Origin: Marinagarivorans cellulosilyticus | GTDB lineage: Bacteria > Pseudomonadota > Gammaproteobacteria > Pseudomonadales > Cellvibrionaceae | Length of the DNA: 64,000 bases | NCBI RefSeq assembly: GCF_021655555.1 | Contig: NZ_AP023086.1 | Coordinates: 124,001 to 188,000, forward strand | Direction: 5' to 3' | In this document: one piece after another, positions 52,958 to 62,012 of the stretch | How positions within the stretch are numbered: position 1 is the stretch's first letter | How the letters are laid out: each line of letters starts with the position of its first letter | Program-made: the position numbers and the translations under genes | Notes under the pieces: model-generated | The model's database searches: none | Told to the model about the DNA's origin: nothing | What the model saw: the letters and a program-made list of their open reading frames with translations, nothing else

Positions 52958-55543
52958 TTAATCAAAATCATTTATTAGCCAATAAGAGCTATGCCAGTCT
53001 TCTTCTGCTTCACCATATTGAAAAACCTCACCCTCGAAGTGAAGAAACTTTGTATCATCAGAAGAGTGCTGTAACCTATAGTTACGACCTAGACCTGAAG
53101 TAATCCAGCCGGGCACTAATTTCCATAAGGCAGCATTACCGCCAATGGGCTCAGCAGCCAATTCTAACGTATCATTATTAATTTGCAGGTAGGTGCCTTT
53201 CCAGCTATTTCTGATGCTGTATAAGCCCTTACCCGCATACTCTAACGTCCAGCGAGCACTCCACCAGCCTGATTCATAGGTCGTTGCATCTAGCCCAGCT
53301 TGATTATTAATTGCTGTATGTTGTTTCCAATAATTAATAATGCGTTTGGGGCCGTTGACATGAGATGTAACAGGGTTGTCTTTCTGGTACGGTTCAGATG
53401 CTATAAATTTTCCTCCAGAAATTAGGAATGCGGAGATTTTAGCTCCGTCTTCTCTTTCTACAATTCTTAACTGGTAGCGAGAATTGGGAGATAGCTGAAT
53501 GGCATTGTATAAGGTGATGGGGCTAAACCCATTTGTTGAATGGTTATTAATTTTTCTAAAGTTTTGGTCAACGTTAGATATCTGGTAATGAAAGCTGTCA
53601 TCACTTTCGTTGGGGAGGTCGGCAAAAGCTGTTAGGCTTACAATGCCTTCATCGTCAGTTATAAAACTGTAGCTTATATACTTATCAAAATCGCTTGTAT
53701 TAATTCGGTTCTGACCATTGTTTGGATATGTGATGTGATCCGGTTGAATTTCAAAATTGGTGTTGCTGTTAGGGTTCTGGAAGTCTGCAGCCATTACAAT
53801 CGGAGACTCCTGAAGAAATGAAGCTCCATTTAAGGTGAGTCCCGAGAGTTTAGATCCGTCTTCTCTTCTCTGTATTTCTAATACATACTCTTGTTTGGGA
53901 GTCAGATTATTCCAAGTATGTATATCTAAGCGTGCAAAGCCATTTGTTTGGGCATTGTTTTGTGTATGCCAGCTTTCTTCATTTGATAGACGATAAAAAA
54001 AGCTGTCATTTCCATTATTATTAAAATCTACAACTGCAGAGAAATTAACTGACTCAGCGTTCGCAATAAAAGTATATTTTAGCCGTCCATCGGCGTTTTC
54101 ACTTGCATTCCATAGAGTTGAAGTGTTTTCCAAGTAGTCATAGCAGTCAGGTTGATCGTCACATTCAGGGCTGTGTATAAATGGACCAATACTGGAGTCG
54201 CTGTTATAACTTTTTGCGGAAATATGACTTTCCTGTTTTGGGGTTATGTCAAATAGAATGTACTCGTTTTTAAGTTGAATATTACCTATCGTGAAATTGT
54301 AGGCTGTACTATCCCACCAAGTCATGTCGCGAAATGAAGAAGGGACAGGGAATTCATCGCCTTCTGAAAATATGTCCCCGGCGTCAGCGCCAGAGTTATT
54401 ACGTAATTGATCTAACTCGTAAAGACCGTCGGCTTGCTCGATATAGTGTATCGCTGAAAATGGGTCTTTTGAGGGGTATATCTCTGAGGACGGCCTTCCC
54501 TGAGTCCATGACTTTTCTGTATGGTGCCATATAGCTAAGCCTGTACCTAGCCCAGTACTAAAGAAGTCATTGGTGGTACTATTAACAGCCGAAATTGATA
54601 AGAACTCTTTGATGTTATCAGGGTTGTATATCTTAAAGGCTTTACCCGAATTGTAATTGAGCTTATATGTTTTACTGTATGACGGGTCGATTTCAATTAT
54701 AGTCCCGTTAAAAATTTTCTTAGTTGCTCGAAAATAGGGGGTGATGGGACTTGGATTGCCGTTTATTGACCCGCTTGACATTAAGGCATGCCGTGACATC
54801 CCGTGAGTTTCTTTGCATTTACGCTCTTCGGCGTCGTATATGGCGCAAGTGGCGTAAATATCGGGCCATTCAAAAATGCTGTGGCCAAGCTCATGGGTTA
54901 CTGTATTAACGCTAACTACGCCATTACTATCGCTAATTTGAGAGGCACTTACTGCGCCTGCAGCAGTAATACCTGCGGACATGTCATCTTGGTAATGACG
55001 AGTACTACCGCCAAAATCTTGCCCTACGTTGTCTGAAGTGATAAATAAATAAGACACTAACTCCACTTTCCCGTCTTTTTCTACAACGCTCATGCCATCA
55101 AAAAGGTTGGGGTCTTTTTGTATGGCGGTTGCTAATGCTTCTTCAAGTGCACAATATAGTGGGTCACGTTGAGTATTGTCACCACATGTCATTTTGGTAT
55201 TGCTATTACCGCTTGCTATACTGACGGTGATGGGGTCGACTACTTCATGAGTTACGTGCAACTTTCCATGCGACATATCCTGAAAGTAATCGTAAACAGA
55301 GCCTAGTAGGTTACCGTTGGGCCCACTATAACCAGGCTTATTTAGGGCATCGTCAATTGCTTGTTTGTCCGCAGCATCCATTGGATCTACGGCGTCTTGA
55401 AAGTTGACTGGAATTGCAATGGACTTGAATTGAATATCCCCTTCTTGATTAAAATCTACAAAGTTTAGAGGCTCCGAAAGCGCTCCTGTTGACATACTAC
55501 CTAATACCATTGTTGGTAGTATGTACTTTTTAAATAATTCCAT
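52958..55543 (-). CDS. Secreted M6-family metalloprotease with duplicated and beta-trefoil domains
   Basis: 861 aa, signal peptide about 1-23. The M6 (immune-inhibitor-A-like) catalytic domain spans about 35-420; its zinc motif is VTHELGHSIFEWPD (about 216-229). Two related domains of about 115 residues follow (DSFFYRLSN...EIQRREDGSKLSG and DSFHYQISN...RIVEREDGAKISA), an internal duplication. The last 135 residues are the locus's W-rich trefoil module (YESGWWSARW, YSIRNSWKGTYLQINN, DWHSSYW). It probably cleaves a glycoprotein bound via the trefoil. Ribosome-binding site TAGGG before ATG. It is divergent from the sigma factor gene. Confidence 0.8.
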   Translation of the reverse strand: MELFKKYILPTMVLGSMSTGALSEPLNFVDFNQEGDIQFKSIAIPVNFQDAVDPMDAADKQAIDDALNKPGYSGPNGNLLGSVYDYFQDMSHGKLHVTHEVVDPITVSIASGNSNTKMTCGDNTQRDPLYCALEEALATAIQKDPNLFDGMSVVEKDGKVELVSYLFITSDNVGQDFGGSTRHYQDDMSAGITAAGAVSASQISDSNGVVSVNTVTHELGHSIFEWPDIYATCAIYDAEERKCKETHGMSRHALMSSGSINGNPSPITPYFRATKKIFNGTIIEIDPSYSKTYKLNYNSGKAFKIYNPDNIKEFLSISAVNSTTNDFFSTGLGTGLAIWHHTEKSWTQGRPSSEIYPSKDPFSAIHYIEQADGLYELDQLRNNSGADAGDIFSEGDEFPVPSSFRDMTWWDSTAYNFTIGNIQLKNEYILFDITPKQESHISAKSYNSDSSIGPFIHSPECDDQPDCYDYLENTSTLWNASENADGRLKYTFIANAESVNFSAVVDFNNNGNDSFFYRLSNEESWHTQNNAQTNGFARLDIHTWNNLTPKQEYVLEIQRREDGSKLSGLTLNGASFLQESPIVMAADFQNPNSNTNFEIQPDHITYPNNGQNRINTSDFDKYISYSFITDDEGIVSLTAFADLPNESDDSFHYQISNVDQNFRKINNHSTNGFSPITLYNAIQLSPNSRYQLRIVEREDGAKISAFLISGGKFIASEPYQKDNPVTSHVNGPKRIINYWKQHTAINNQAGLDATTYESGWWSARWTLEYAGKGLYSIRNSWKGTYLQINNDTLELAAEPIGGNAALWKLVPGWITSGLGRNYRLQHSSDDTKFLHFEGEVFQYGEAEEDWHSSYWLINDFD

Positions 55544-55991
55544 ATTTAATACCCTAACTTGTTGTTATACAAAACCACTTTTCAGCTTAAAGCTACAAAA
55601 TAATGTAACTTTATTTACCTAGACATTTATAAACGTGAATACCTCAAATATTTTTTAAGTCTTAGTGGTAAACATCCAAGTGACCTGATTGCTAGCTAGG
55701 TACGAAATTAAAATATTTCAATTTCAAGTTAGAGTTCTTATTATACAAAATGTAAAACTTGCCGTGTTATTACTAATAACCAGTGTAGGAGAGTTGCGAA
55801 GACCAATGCCAAAAAGCATTAAACGTAGCTTCTTCAAGTCACAGCTACTAATGGATCGTTTTAAGTAGTTGTCGAGCTATGTTTTACGTGGTGTAAATGG
55901 ACTATTTAGTTCTATCCCGCAAATAGTCCAAGGAGCTTTGCAGTTGGCTGATTGATTTAAGGGATAAGCTTCCTCAGGTGTAGATACCTTG
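55544..55991. other. Divergent intergenic region, protease / sigma factor
   Basis: About 450 bp without a gene; it must contain promoters for both directions. It includes TTTACGTGGTGTAAATG (55883-55899), 17 bp identical to part of the MITE core, without element ends. Confidence 0.45.
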
Positions 55992-56029
55992 ATACTATGC
56001 GCCCACAATCAACTATGCGCGCATAGTAT
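55992..56029. promoter_or_regulatory. Palindromic ACTATGCG-N18-CGCATAGT (site 3) at sigma-factor start
   Basis: ATACTATGCGC (55992-56002) and GCGCATAGTAT (56019-56029) are inverted. A third half-site makes ACTATGCGCGCATAGT (56012-56027) a perfect 16-bp palindrome. The outer half-sites are again 18 nt apart. It covers the region just before ATG 56028 of the sigma gene, so a bound protein or RNA hairpin there would block its expression: probable autoregulation. Confidence 0.7.
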
Positions 56030-56519
56030 GTCTAGAAATAAAAGTATAGCAGCACTATTTGGTACTTGTTACGCAAGTATTAAAGGACACTTACGACTTA
56101 AGTATGGGGTTGGGGATGATGCGGATGACATTGTACAAGATGCATTTCAAAAAATTCTTGATGTAGAAGATATCGGGGCTATTGAGAACCCTAAGGCATA
56201 CCTTTTTAGAGCTGCATCTAACCTAGCGCTGAACCGAATTCGGCGACAAGGCTATCAAGATGACTATATCGCATCGTTAGATCTGGATGGGGCCTCCCCC
56301 TGCCTGCAGCGCCAGTTTTTAGCTACGGCAGATGTTGAATGTGTGTACAAAACTTTAGACAAGTTATCAGAAAAAGACCGAAAAACGTTTTTATTAAATC
56401 GTGTAGATGGAAAAAGTTACAGGCAAATTAGTGAGGAGCTAAATGTGACATTGAGCACGGTTGAAAAGCGCATGATGAAAGTCTTGTCATTACTAAGAGA
56501 TGCTATCGATGTTGAGTAA
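56028..56519 (+). CDS. ECF sigma factor, FecI-like
   Basis: 163 aa from ATG 56028; an in-frame TTG at 55989 with AGGTG upstream is a real alternative. Sigma-70 region 2 reads LKYGVGDDADDIVQDAFQKIL and AYLFRAASNLALNRIRRQ; region 4 reads LDKLSEKDRKTFLLNRVDGKSYRQISEELNVTLSTVEKRMMKVL. This is the iron-starvation/TonB-coupled ECF class. It overlaps the FecR gene by 20 nt, and the STN receptor lies in the same operon, giving the sigma/anti-sigma/receptor surface-signalling trio. Confidence 0.92.
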   Translation: MSRNKSIAALFGTCYASIKGHLRLKYGVGDDADDIVQDAFQKILDVEDIGAIENPKAYLFRAASNLALNRIRRQGYQDDYIASLDLDGASPCLQRQFLATADVECVYKTLDKLSEKDRKTFLLNRVDGKSYRQISEELNVTLSTVEKRMMKVLSLLRDAIDVE

Positions 56520-57465
56520 GTGGACAGTATGGCGCAAATGGTTAGAGACGCCAGCACAAAAGCAAGCAACTGCATGGCTTATTAAGCTAAATAATAATAG
56601 TTTAGGCCAAGCAGAACATGCAAAGTTTTTTCTATGGCTTGAGTCGTCCGCTGAAAATCAAGTAGCTTACTTGAAGGCAGAAAGAGCTTGGGTGGCTGGC
56701 GAGGCTATTCGTAATTATCGCTCTACTAAGGATGACAGATATTCGTTTATACGCTGGCAGTGGACGGGAGCTCTGACTCTTTGTGTTCTATTCACATTTG
56801 CATGGATAAGCATCAACTATCAAAATTTAGAAGTTACTAACACATTTGAAGCCATTTCTGGTTATCAAGAAATACTGTTGCAAGATGGCTCTCAGGTAAT
56901 GCTGGGAGCCGGTGCTAGAGGGCGTTTCACTTTAGGTGATAATTCGCGAACCTTTACTTTGGACTCGGGGCGAGCTTACTTTGATGTAATGAAAGATTCA
57001 TCCTCTCCTTTTATTGTGCAATCGCATTTTGGTGCTGTAAAAGTGCATGGTACACAATTTTCTGTTGAACTTGATGGTAATAATGGCGTGATAACGGTAC
57101 TGGAAGGCAAGGTTGGCGTTGCTTCAATACAGGCGGAAAAAGAAGATATTCTAATTGCAAACCAGCAACATTCTTTTTTGGGGCAACAACAAGGAATACC
57201 GGTTAAATCAATTGATGCAAAAGCTTTACTTGCGTGGCGTAAGGGTAAGCTAGTCTTTAATGGTAATAGCTTGGTTAATGCAACTTCACAGCTAGAAGAT
57301 GCGCTGAATGCTGTAATTACTGTTGATAACTCTGTTCTGGATGTATCTATCGTGGGGGTCGTATCATTGGATAGCCCGCAGGCCGCGGTCAGCGCAATCG
57401 CGGATATTGCGAACCTGAAGTGGCGCGAAATGGCCAATAATAATTTTTTGATTTATGGTGAATAG
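56500..57465 (+). CDS. FecR-family anti-sigma / sigma regulator
   Basis: 321 aa. N-terminal DUF4880 helix region (ATAWLIKLNNNSLGQAEHAKFFLWL), one membrane helix (about 87-105, TGALTLCVLFTFAWISI), then the periplasmic FecR domain (LQDGSQVMLGAGARGRF, RAYFDVMKDSSSPFIVQSHFGAVKVHGTQFSV, ITVLEGKVGV). It relays the signal from the receptor's STN domain to the ECF sigma factor. ATG 56500 or 56509 inside the sigma gene; overlap implies coupled translation. Confidence 0.92.
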   Translation: MLSMLSKWTVWRKWLETPAQKQATAWLIKLNNNSLGQAEHAKFFLWLESSAENQVAYLKAERAWVAGEAIRNYRSTKDDRYSFIRWQWTGALTLCVLFTFAWISINYQNLEVTNTFEAISGYQEILLQDGSQVMLGAGARGRFTLGDNSRTFTLDSGRAYFDVMKDSSSPFIVQSHFGAVKVHGTQFSVELDGNNGVITVLEGKVGVASIQAEKEDILIANQQHSFLGQQQGIPVKSIDAKALLAWRKGKLVFNGNSLVNATSQLEDALNAVITVDNSVLDVSIVGVVSLDSPQAAVSAIADIANLKWREMANNNFLIYGE

Positions 57466-57474
57466 AGTCCCTTT

Positions 57475-58422
57475 ATGAAAGTTTATTTAGCGGTTGCTGC
57501 ATTGCTATTGGTGGGGTGCGGACAAGGTGATCGTGGTGGTGTTTCATTGGGCGATCAGCGGAGCTCGATTGTTTCCAGCTCAAGTACATCTTCGAGTTCT
57601 AGCGTCGAGAGTGCTAATTTTATCGTTTCCTCGATCGGTAAATGTTTAAATATGGACTCTCTTGATTATTTAGATGTTTCTGATGAAGCTAAAATCAATT
57701 CTTGGGATTGTGCTCCTAAAGCTTCAAATCAGCGTTGGTTTTTTAGTGGAGAAGGCGAAATTAGATCGACTAATGGGCTTTGCTTGGGGTTGGGGGAAGC
57801 ATATTTGAGCGGTATTGAGGTGATTGCCAAGGAATGTTCTGATGCCGATCATCAGCAATGGCTTTATGATGAATTTACAGGGGCAATTAAAAATATAGCT
57901 AATGAAGATTACTGTTTGGATATATTTGCTAATAATTTGCATTTAAACGGTCGGGTTATAAATATTTGGCCGTGTACTCACGGGCTAAATCAGCGGTGGA
58001 CTACTGCGGATTTGAAGACCATCAAAATTCGAAGTTTTACAGACGAACGCCTATTTGTAAATATCCAGCCGAGTGATTCTGGAAGAGATTTAAAAGTATC
58101 GTCAATATTGGAGGGGTGGGCAAGTGCGCTCTGGGTGATTGAGCCAAGTGAGAATAGCTATCGCGTTAGAAGCCTTTGGAAACCTGATCAGTTCTTACAT
58201 ATACAGAATGGAGATCTAGAAAGCGGAGCAATTGAATCGGGATGGAGCAGTGCTCGATGGCTTGTAGTTCCTCAAGGTGAGGTAGGCGAAAATGCATTTT
58301 TACTGAGGAATGTATGGAAGCCCGATATATATATTGGACTTAATGTAGATAATTATCTAGTTGCAGATGAATTCTCAAATTTGGTTGATGGTAGTTATAT
58401 TTGGATTTCCTCTGAAGACTAA
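57475..58422 (+). CDS. Lipoprotein with ricin-type and W-rich beta-trefoil domains
   Basis: 315 aa. Lipobox LLLVGC (Cys 15) then a Ser-rich spacer. Residues about 50-178 are an R-type lectin with the three QxW marks (NQRWFF, HQQWLY, NQRWTT). Residues about 180-315 hold three repeats of the locus's W-rich module (ILEGWASALW; YRVRSLWKPDQFLHIQN...GWSSARW; FLLRNVWKPDIYI). Sitting 9 nt after fecR and 14 nt before the TonB receptor, it is placed like SusD-type partners in Bacteroidetes: a surface lipoprotein that captures a glycan or glycopeptide for the receptor. That role is inferred. Confidence 0.8.
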   Translation: MKVYLAVAALLLVGCGQGDRGGVSLGDQRSSIVSSSSTSSSSSVESANFIVSSIGKCLNMDSLDYLDVSDEAKINSWDCAPKASNQRWFFSGEGEIRSTNGLCLGLGEAYLSGIEVIAKECSDADHQQWLYDEFTGAIKNIANEDYCLDIFANNLHLNGRVINIWPCTHGLNQRWTTADLKTIKIRSFTDERLFVNIQPSDSGRDLKVSSILEGWASALWVIEPSENSYRVRSLWKPDQFLHIQNGDLESGAIESGWSSARWLVVPQGEVGENAFLLRNVWKPDIYIGLNVDNYLVADEFSNLVDGSYIWISSED

Positions 58423-58436
58423 GCCTGTTGTAAATT

Positions 58437-60962
58437 ATGCTAAAGTCTAATTGGGATAACGTATGTCGAGCTGCTATTGCTTTATATATGCTTCTTGCGT
58501 CCCATTATATTTCCGCTAATGAATTTCGGGAGGTTTATGTCGATATACCAACTCAGCCTTTGATTCAGGCTGTTATTGAATTTGCTCTGCAAGCAGACGT
58601 TACGATCATTGCACAAGAATCACATTTGAATGGCTATTTGGCAACCCCCATTGTGGGGAGCTATTATATTGGCAGTGCATTGTCGCTTATCATCGCGCGG
58701 GCACCAGTCACTTTATCGTACTCGGTCGACCGAGATACATTTTTAATTCTGCCTATAAATCAACCTGAGCCTATACAACCCGTTTTTCAGCCAGCAGTAG
58801 CTCAAGCAATATCGGAAGAAGTTATTGTTGTTGGAAAAAGCATACCCAATCGATACCCCCTTTTGATAAACAGTCTTGACCGCAATGGTATATCTCATTT
58901 TGATTCTAGTCGTTTTCATAATGTGGCGGGTAAAAACTTTATTGGGGATCTTGAACCTGAGTCATTAATAGATCTTTTGGAGTATTCTAGCGGTGCCACA
59001 AAAGCGCATGGTCTTGGGGGAACTAATGATGACTATCATATTCGAGGCTATCGCCGGAAAAGCCTTTATATGGATGGCTTTCGATTAAGTGATCGTACTG
59101 CAATGCAGCTTACGCCTGCGCTGTTGGATAAAGTTGAGGTGCTTAAAGGGCCTTCAATGTTATTTTATGGCCAATCTGGTGCTGGAGGCGTAGTTAATGT
59201 AATTCGTTCGGCTACGAGTAGTGACGACTCAGCTGCAGTTAATACAACGGTAGGGGGAAGTGATTACGCAGAAACCGTTGTGGACATAAATAGCACTTCT
59301 CTATTGAAAGCAAGCGTACCAATAAGATTGGTTGGGGTTCATGAATATCGTGGAGCTAATGATCTATATAATCAGCAAATCCGAAAAGATATAATGGCAA
59401 CAGCCGAATTAAAATCACATGATAAATTCACAAGTTTACTCAGTTACCATCGTCAAGATTATAAGCATGACAATGCAGGCAGCCGGTTTGCAATTAGCCC
59501 TAGTGGTGGGTTTTTGGTGCTATCGGATGAAGAACTTTTCTCTCCCTGCGGTAATTCTTCTTTTGAATCAAGCACGGGATTGTTAAACGCGTCGCTTCAC
59601 TATTTTCCGAGTCAGAAATGGCGATTGAGCGGAAACTATTTATGGCAAGAAGAGCAGCGTTTAGGCCTGCGAACCGATGAAAACCTGCTACTTGATCGCG
59701 ACGTTTTGTTGTCGCGGCCTTTCGATGAAGCTCGAATCAGCATTCATCATATTGCTAACCGCTTAGCAGCTTCCGCTATACGTACAAGCTGTGACGGCGC
59801 CCCTTGTGATGTCATACCTGAAATTACATTATTAGAGGATCAGGCGGAGCATGAAACGGATATATCGATAAACGTATCTTTAGCTGGAAGTTTTGACTAC
59901 CTTGGGTTTGAGCATAGAACAATTTTGGGGGTCGACCTTTATCATCAAGACTTGTATCAGTTATTCACGCTGAATCAATACAGAGTCGCTGAGCCATTGG
60001 ATTGGACTATTAGTGATAATTCGCCAGAAGCGAGCTTGTATAATATATGGTTAGCGCGTGAAGAAAATAACGTTTCTTCGAGTGTCCAATTAAAAGAGTA
60101 CCGAGTGTTACGCGATGACTATGGCCTTTATGCCCAGCTACATACACGCTGGAATAGCGCCTGGATGAGTTCTTTAGGTTGGAGGTTGTCAAAATTTATA
60201 GGAGAGCAAAGAAACATTACGGATGACGTGTTAGGGCTAGTGGGGAATGTTAGTGATATTTCTCCTCAATTTGGCCTTGTATTTCAGCCTACAGATCAAC
60301 TTTCAATATTCTCAAATTATAGTGAATCAATTGCTATTCAATATTTGTTCGATGATGTTAGACGTTTTTCGAAAGACCCAGAAGTCGCTCAACAGTGGGA
60401 GGTTGGCATTAAGAAATTGGACCTTGGTGGATCATTGGTTTGGTCAGCAGCATTTTTTAATATTAAAAAATATAATGTCTATGATTTAGAGGTTGAGGGC
60501 GGAGCTCGTATATTGCGGGGGCCATTTCAGCATAATGTCACCGGCTTAGAGTTTGATGCAAGTTATGATTCAGATAAAAACTGGCGAGTTTTGTCGCATT
60601 TGACACTGTTGAGCAATAGGATTGTTGGGGTTGATCAGGGAATTACTGTGCCTCATGTGTCGGATATTTCTTGGAGTATTTTTAATCACTGGACGTTGCC
60701 TAATAAATGGGAAGCAACGTTAGGAGTTTATGGAGTGTCTGATCGATCATTAGATTCTCTGGAAATGAGTAAACTCGATGCCTATCAATCGGTAGATGCA
60801 TCATTATCATATGCTGTCGCGATCGGTGAGTATGACTTAGATATTAAGTTGATCGTCAAAAACCTATTTGACGATGCGTTTTTTCGTGCTGCAGACCTTG
60901 GTGGCTACGCGGATAAGGTTAGTGGACGCTCTGCTTATATCAAGCTGGGTATAGAAATATAA
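58437..60962 (+). CDS. TonB-dependent receptor with STN signalling domain
   Basis: 841 aa, signal peptide about 1-28. STN (secretin/TonB N-terminal) domain about 32-105 (PTQPLIQAVIEFALQADVTIIAQ). Plug domain about 130-265 (GTNDDYHIRGYRRKSLYMDGFRL, LDKVEVLKGPSMLFYGQSGAGGVVNVI). The 22-strand barrel ends at SAYIKLGIEI. The layout is FecA/FpvA-like transducing receptors of the siderophore family, though the partner lectin lipoprotein argues for a carbohydrate- or glycoprotein-derived ligand. Converges with the acetyltransferase gene 14 nt away. Confidence 0.93.
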   Translation: MLKSNWDNVCRAAIALYMLLASHYISANEFREVYVDIPTQPLIQAVIEFALQADVTIIAQESHLNGYLATPIVGSYYIGSALSLIIARAPVTLSYSVDRDTFLILPINQPEPIQPVFQPAVAQAISEEVIVVGKSIPNRYPLLINSLDRNGISHFDSSRFHNVAGKNFIGDLEPESLIDLLEYSSGATKAHGLGGTNDDYHIRGYRRKSLYMDGFRLSDRTAMQLTPALLDKVEVLKGPSMLFYGQSGAGGVVNVIRSATSSDDSAAVNTTVGGSDYAETVVDINSTSLLKASVPIRLVGVHEYRGANDLYNQQIRKDIMATAELKSHDKFTSLLSYHRQDYKHDNAGSRFAISPSGGFLVLSDEELFSPCGNSSFESSTGLLNASLHYFPSQKWRLSGNYLWQEEQRLGLRTDENLLLDRDVLLSRPFDEARISIHHIANRLAASAIRTSCDGAPCDVIPEITLLEDQAEHETDISINVSLAGSFDYLGFEHRTILGVDLYHQDLYQLFTLNQYRVAEPLDWTISDNSPEASLYNIWLAREENNVSSSVQLKEYRVLRDDYGLYAQLHTRWNSAWMSSLGWRLSKFIGEQRNITDDVLGLVGNVSDISPQFGLVFQPTDQLSIFSNYSESIAIQYLFDDVRRFSKDPEVAQQWEVGIKKLDLGGSLVWSAAFFNIKKYNVYDLEVEGGARILRGPFQHNVTGLEFDASYDSDKNWRVLSHLTLLSNRIVGVDQGITVPHVSDISWSIFNHWTLPNKWEATLGVYGVSDRSLDSLEMSKLDAYQSVDASLSYAVAIGEYDLDIKLIVKNLFDDAFFRAADLGGYADKVSGRSAYIKLGIEI

Positions 60963-60976
60963 GACATTCGTAAACT

Positions 60977-61591
60977 TCAGGTTCGATTTTTAATAAACCG
61001 CGCTGGGTTACCGGCTACTACAGTATTTTTTGCTACATCACGTGTTACCACGCTTTGCATCCCCACAACTGCGCCGCTGTGAATCTTTACGCCATCTACA
61101 ATCCCTACATGCGCCCCCAGCCAAATATCGTCTTCTAATGTTATGCCTTTAGAGTTTACCGGTTGCTTGTCGATAGTGCGCTCTGGGGCGGTGCCGTGGT
61201 TGAAGGCGTAAAAGTGGCAATAGGCGGCGATGCGGCAGTTATTGCCGATTGTTATGCCTTGGCTGCCGCCATCCATTGTAACGTGATGATTAATACCAAC
61301 ATTTTTACCGATGTTTATGGGGCCGTGTAGAACGGCATCTGCGCCGATAAAGCTGCCGCTATCGATTGTAATTGGGCGGCCGCGCTCGGCGAATAGTTTG
61401 GCGTCTGGTGAAATAAAACAGTCGCCAGTAATTACGACGGTTTCCATATCTTGCAGGTAGGCCTGCCATTCTTGTTGCCAAGCGTGCGCCCACGCGCGCT
61501 GCTTGGGTTTGAGTGTCCAATAAAGCCAAGGCATGTAGCTGAGTCGTTGCTTGTGTTGCTCTCGGTATTTTAATGTTGGGTCTGTAGTCAT
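60977..61591 (-). CDS. Hexapeptide-repeat acyltransferase
   Basis: 204 aa. Left-handed beta-helix repeats from about 75 to 200 (IDSGSFIGADAVLHGPINIGKNVGINHHVTMDG, GITIGNNCRIAAYCHFYAFNHG, LGAHVGIVDGVKIHSGAVVGMQSVVTRDVAKNTVVAGNPARFI). This is the MaA/WbbJ-type O-acetyltransferase family; the catalytic His is probably the one in YAFNHGTAP. Trimer expected. Acceptor unknown, probably a sugar. Confidence 0.88.
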   Translation of the reverse strand: MTTDPTLKYREQHKQRLSYMPWLYWTLKPKQRAWAHAWQQEWQAYLQDMETVVITGDCFISPDAKLFAERGRPITIDSGSFIGADAVLHGPINIGKNVGINHHVTMDGGSQGITIGNNCRIAAYCHFYAFNHGTAPERTIDKQPVNSKGITLEDDIWLGAHVGIVDGVKIHSGAVVGMQSVVTRDVAKNTVVAGNPARFIKNRT

Positions 61592-62012
61592 GGTATTGGT
61601 GGTGCTCAGCCGTGTGATGGCTTGTGGTGTGCTTTATTGATGAATACGATTTTAGCTGCTTTGTTTCCTTGCATCACACTTTGCCTTTGTTGTGCATCAC
61701 AACATTGAGTTTTGGTGGTTATTATCTTTTAAAGCCTTGTAAACCCTAGAGCCTTTACGGTTCGGGTGCTTTAGAGCGTTGGCCTAAATGCGGCTCTCAG
61801 AATATTACAATACTGGTTATTGGGTGTGTTTTGTAGGGAGAATTAATCTCTAAAGATAGTTACTGTCGCGCTATTACCGCGCCTTGAAATCGGCTATTCG
61901 GCCTTAAAAGGCATTGTGCATGAGTATGTGCAAGCCTGCTGAATCAGCTGTAATGCTGTTTTAGGCGTACTTAAAAACCCATAAAAAGTGTACGCTTGAG
62001 GAGTTAAAACTG
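61592..62012. other. Intergenic region upstream of the pectate lyase
   Basis: About 420 bp between divergent genes with no coding frame supported. A GCATCACAC...GTTGTGCATCACAAC repeat lies near 61670-61710. No further structure assigned. Confidence 0.35.

Noticed and set aside
55883..55899. 17-bp match to the MITE core (TTTACGTGGTGTAAATG)
   Set aside because: No element ends or other core blocks surround it. The segment is itself nearly palindromic, so the match may be chance or shared regulatory sequence.
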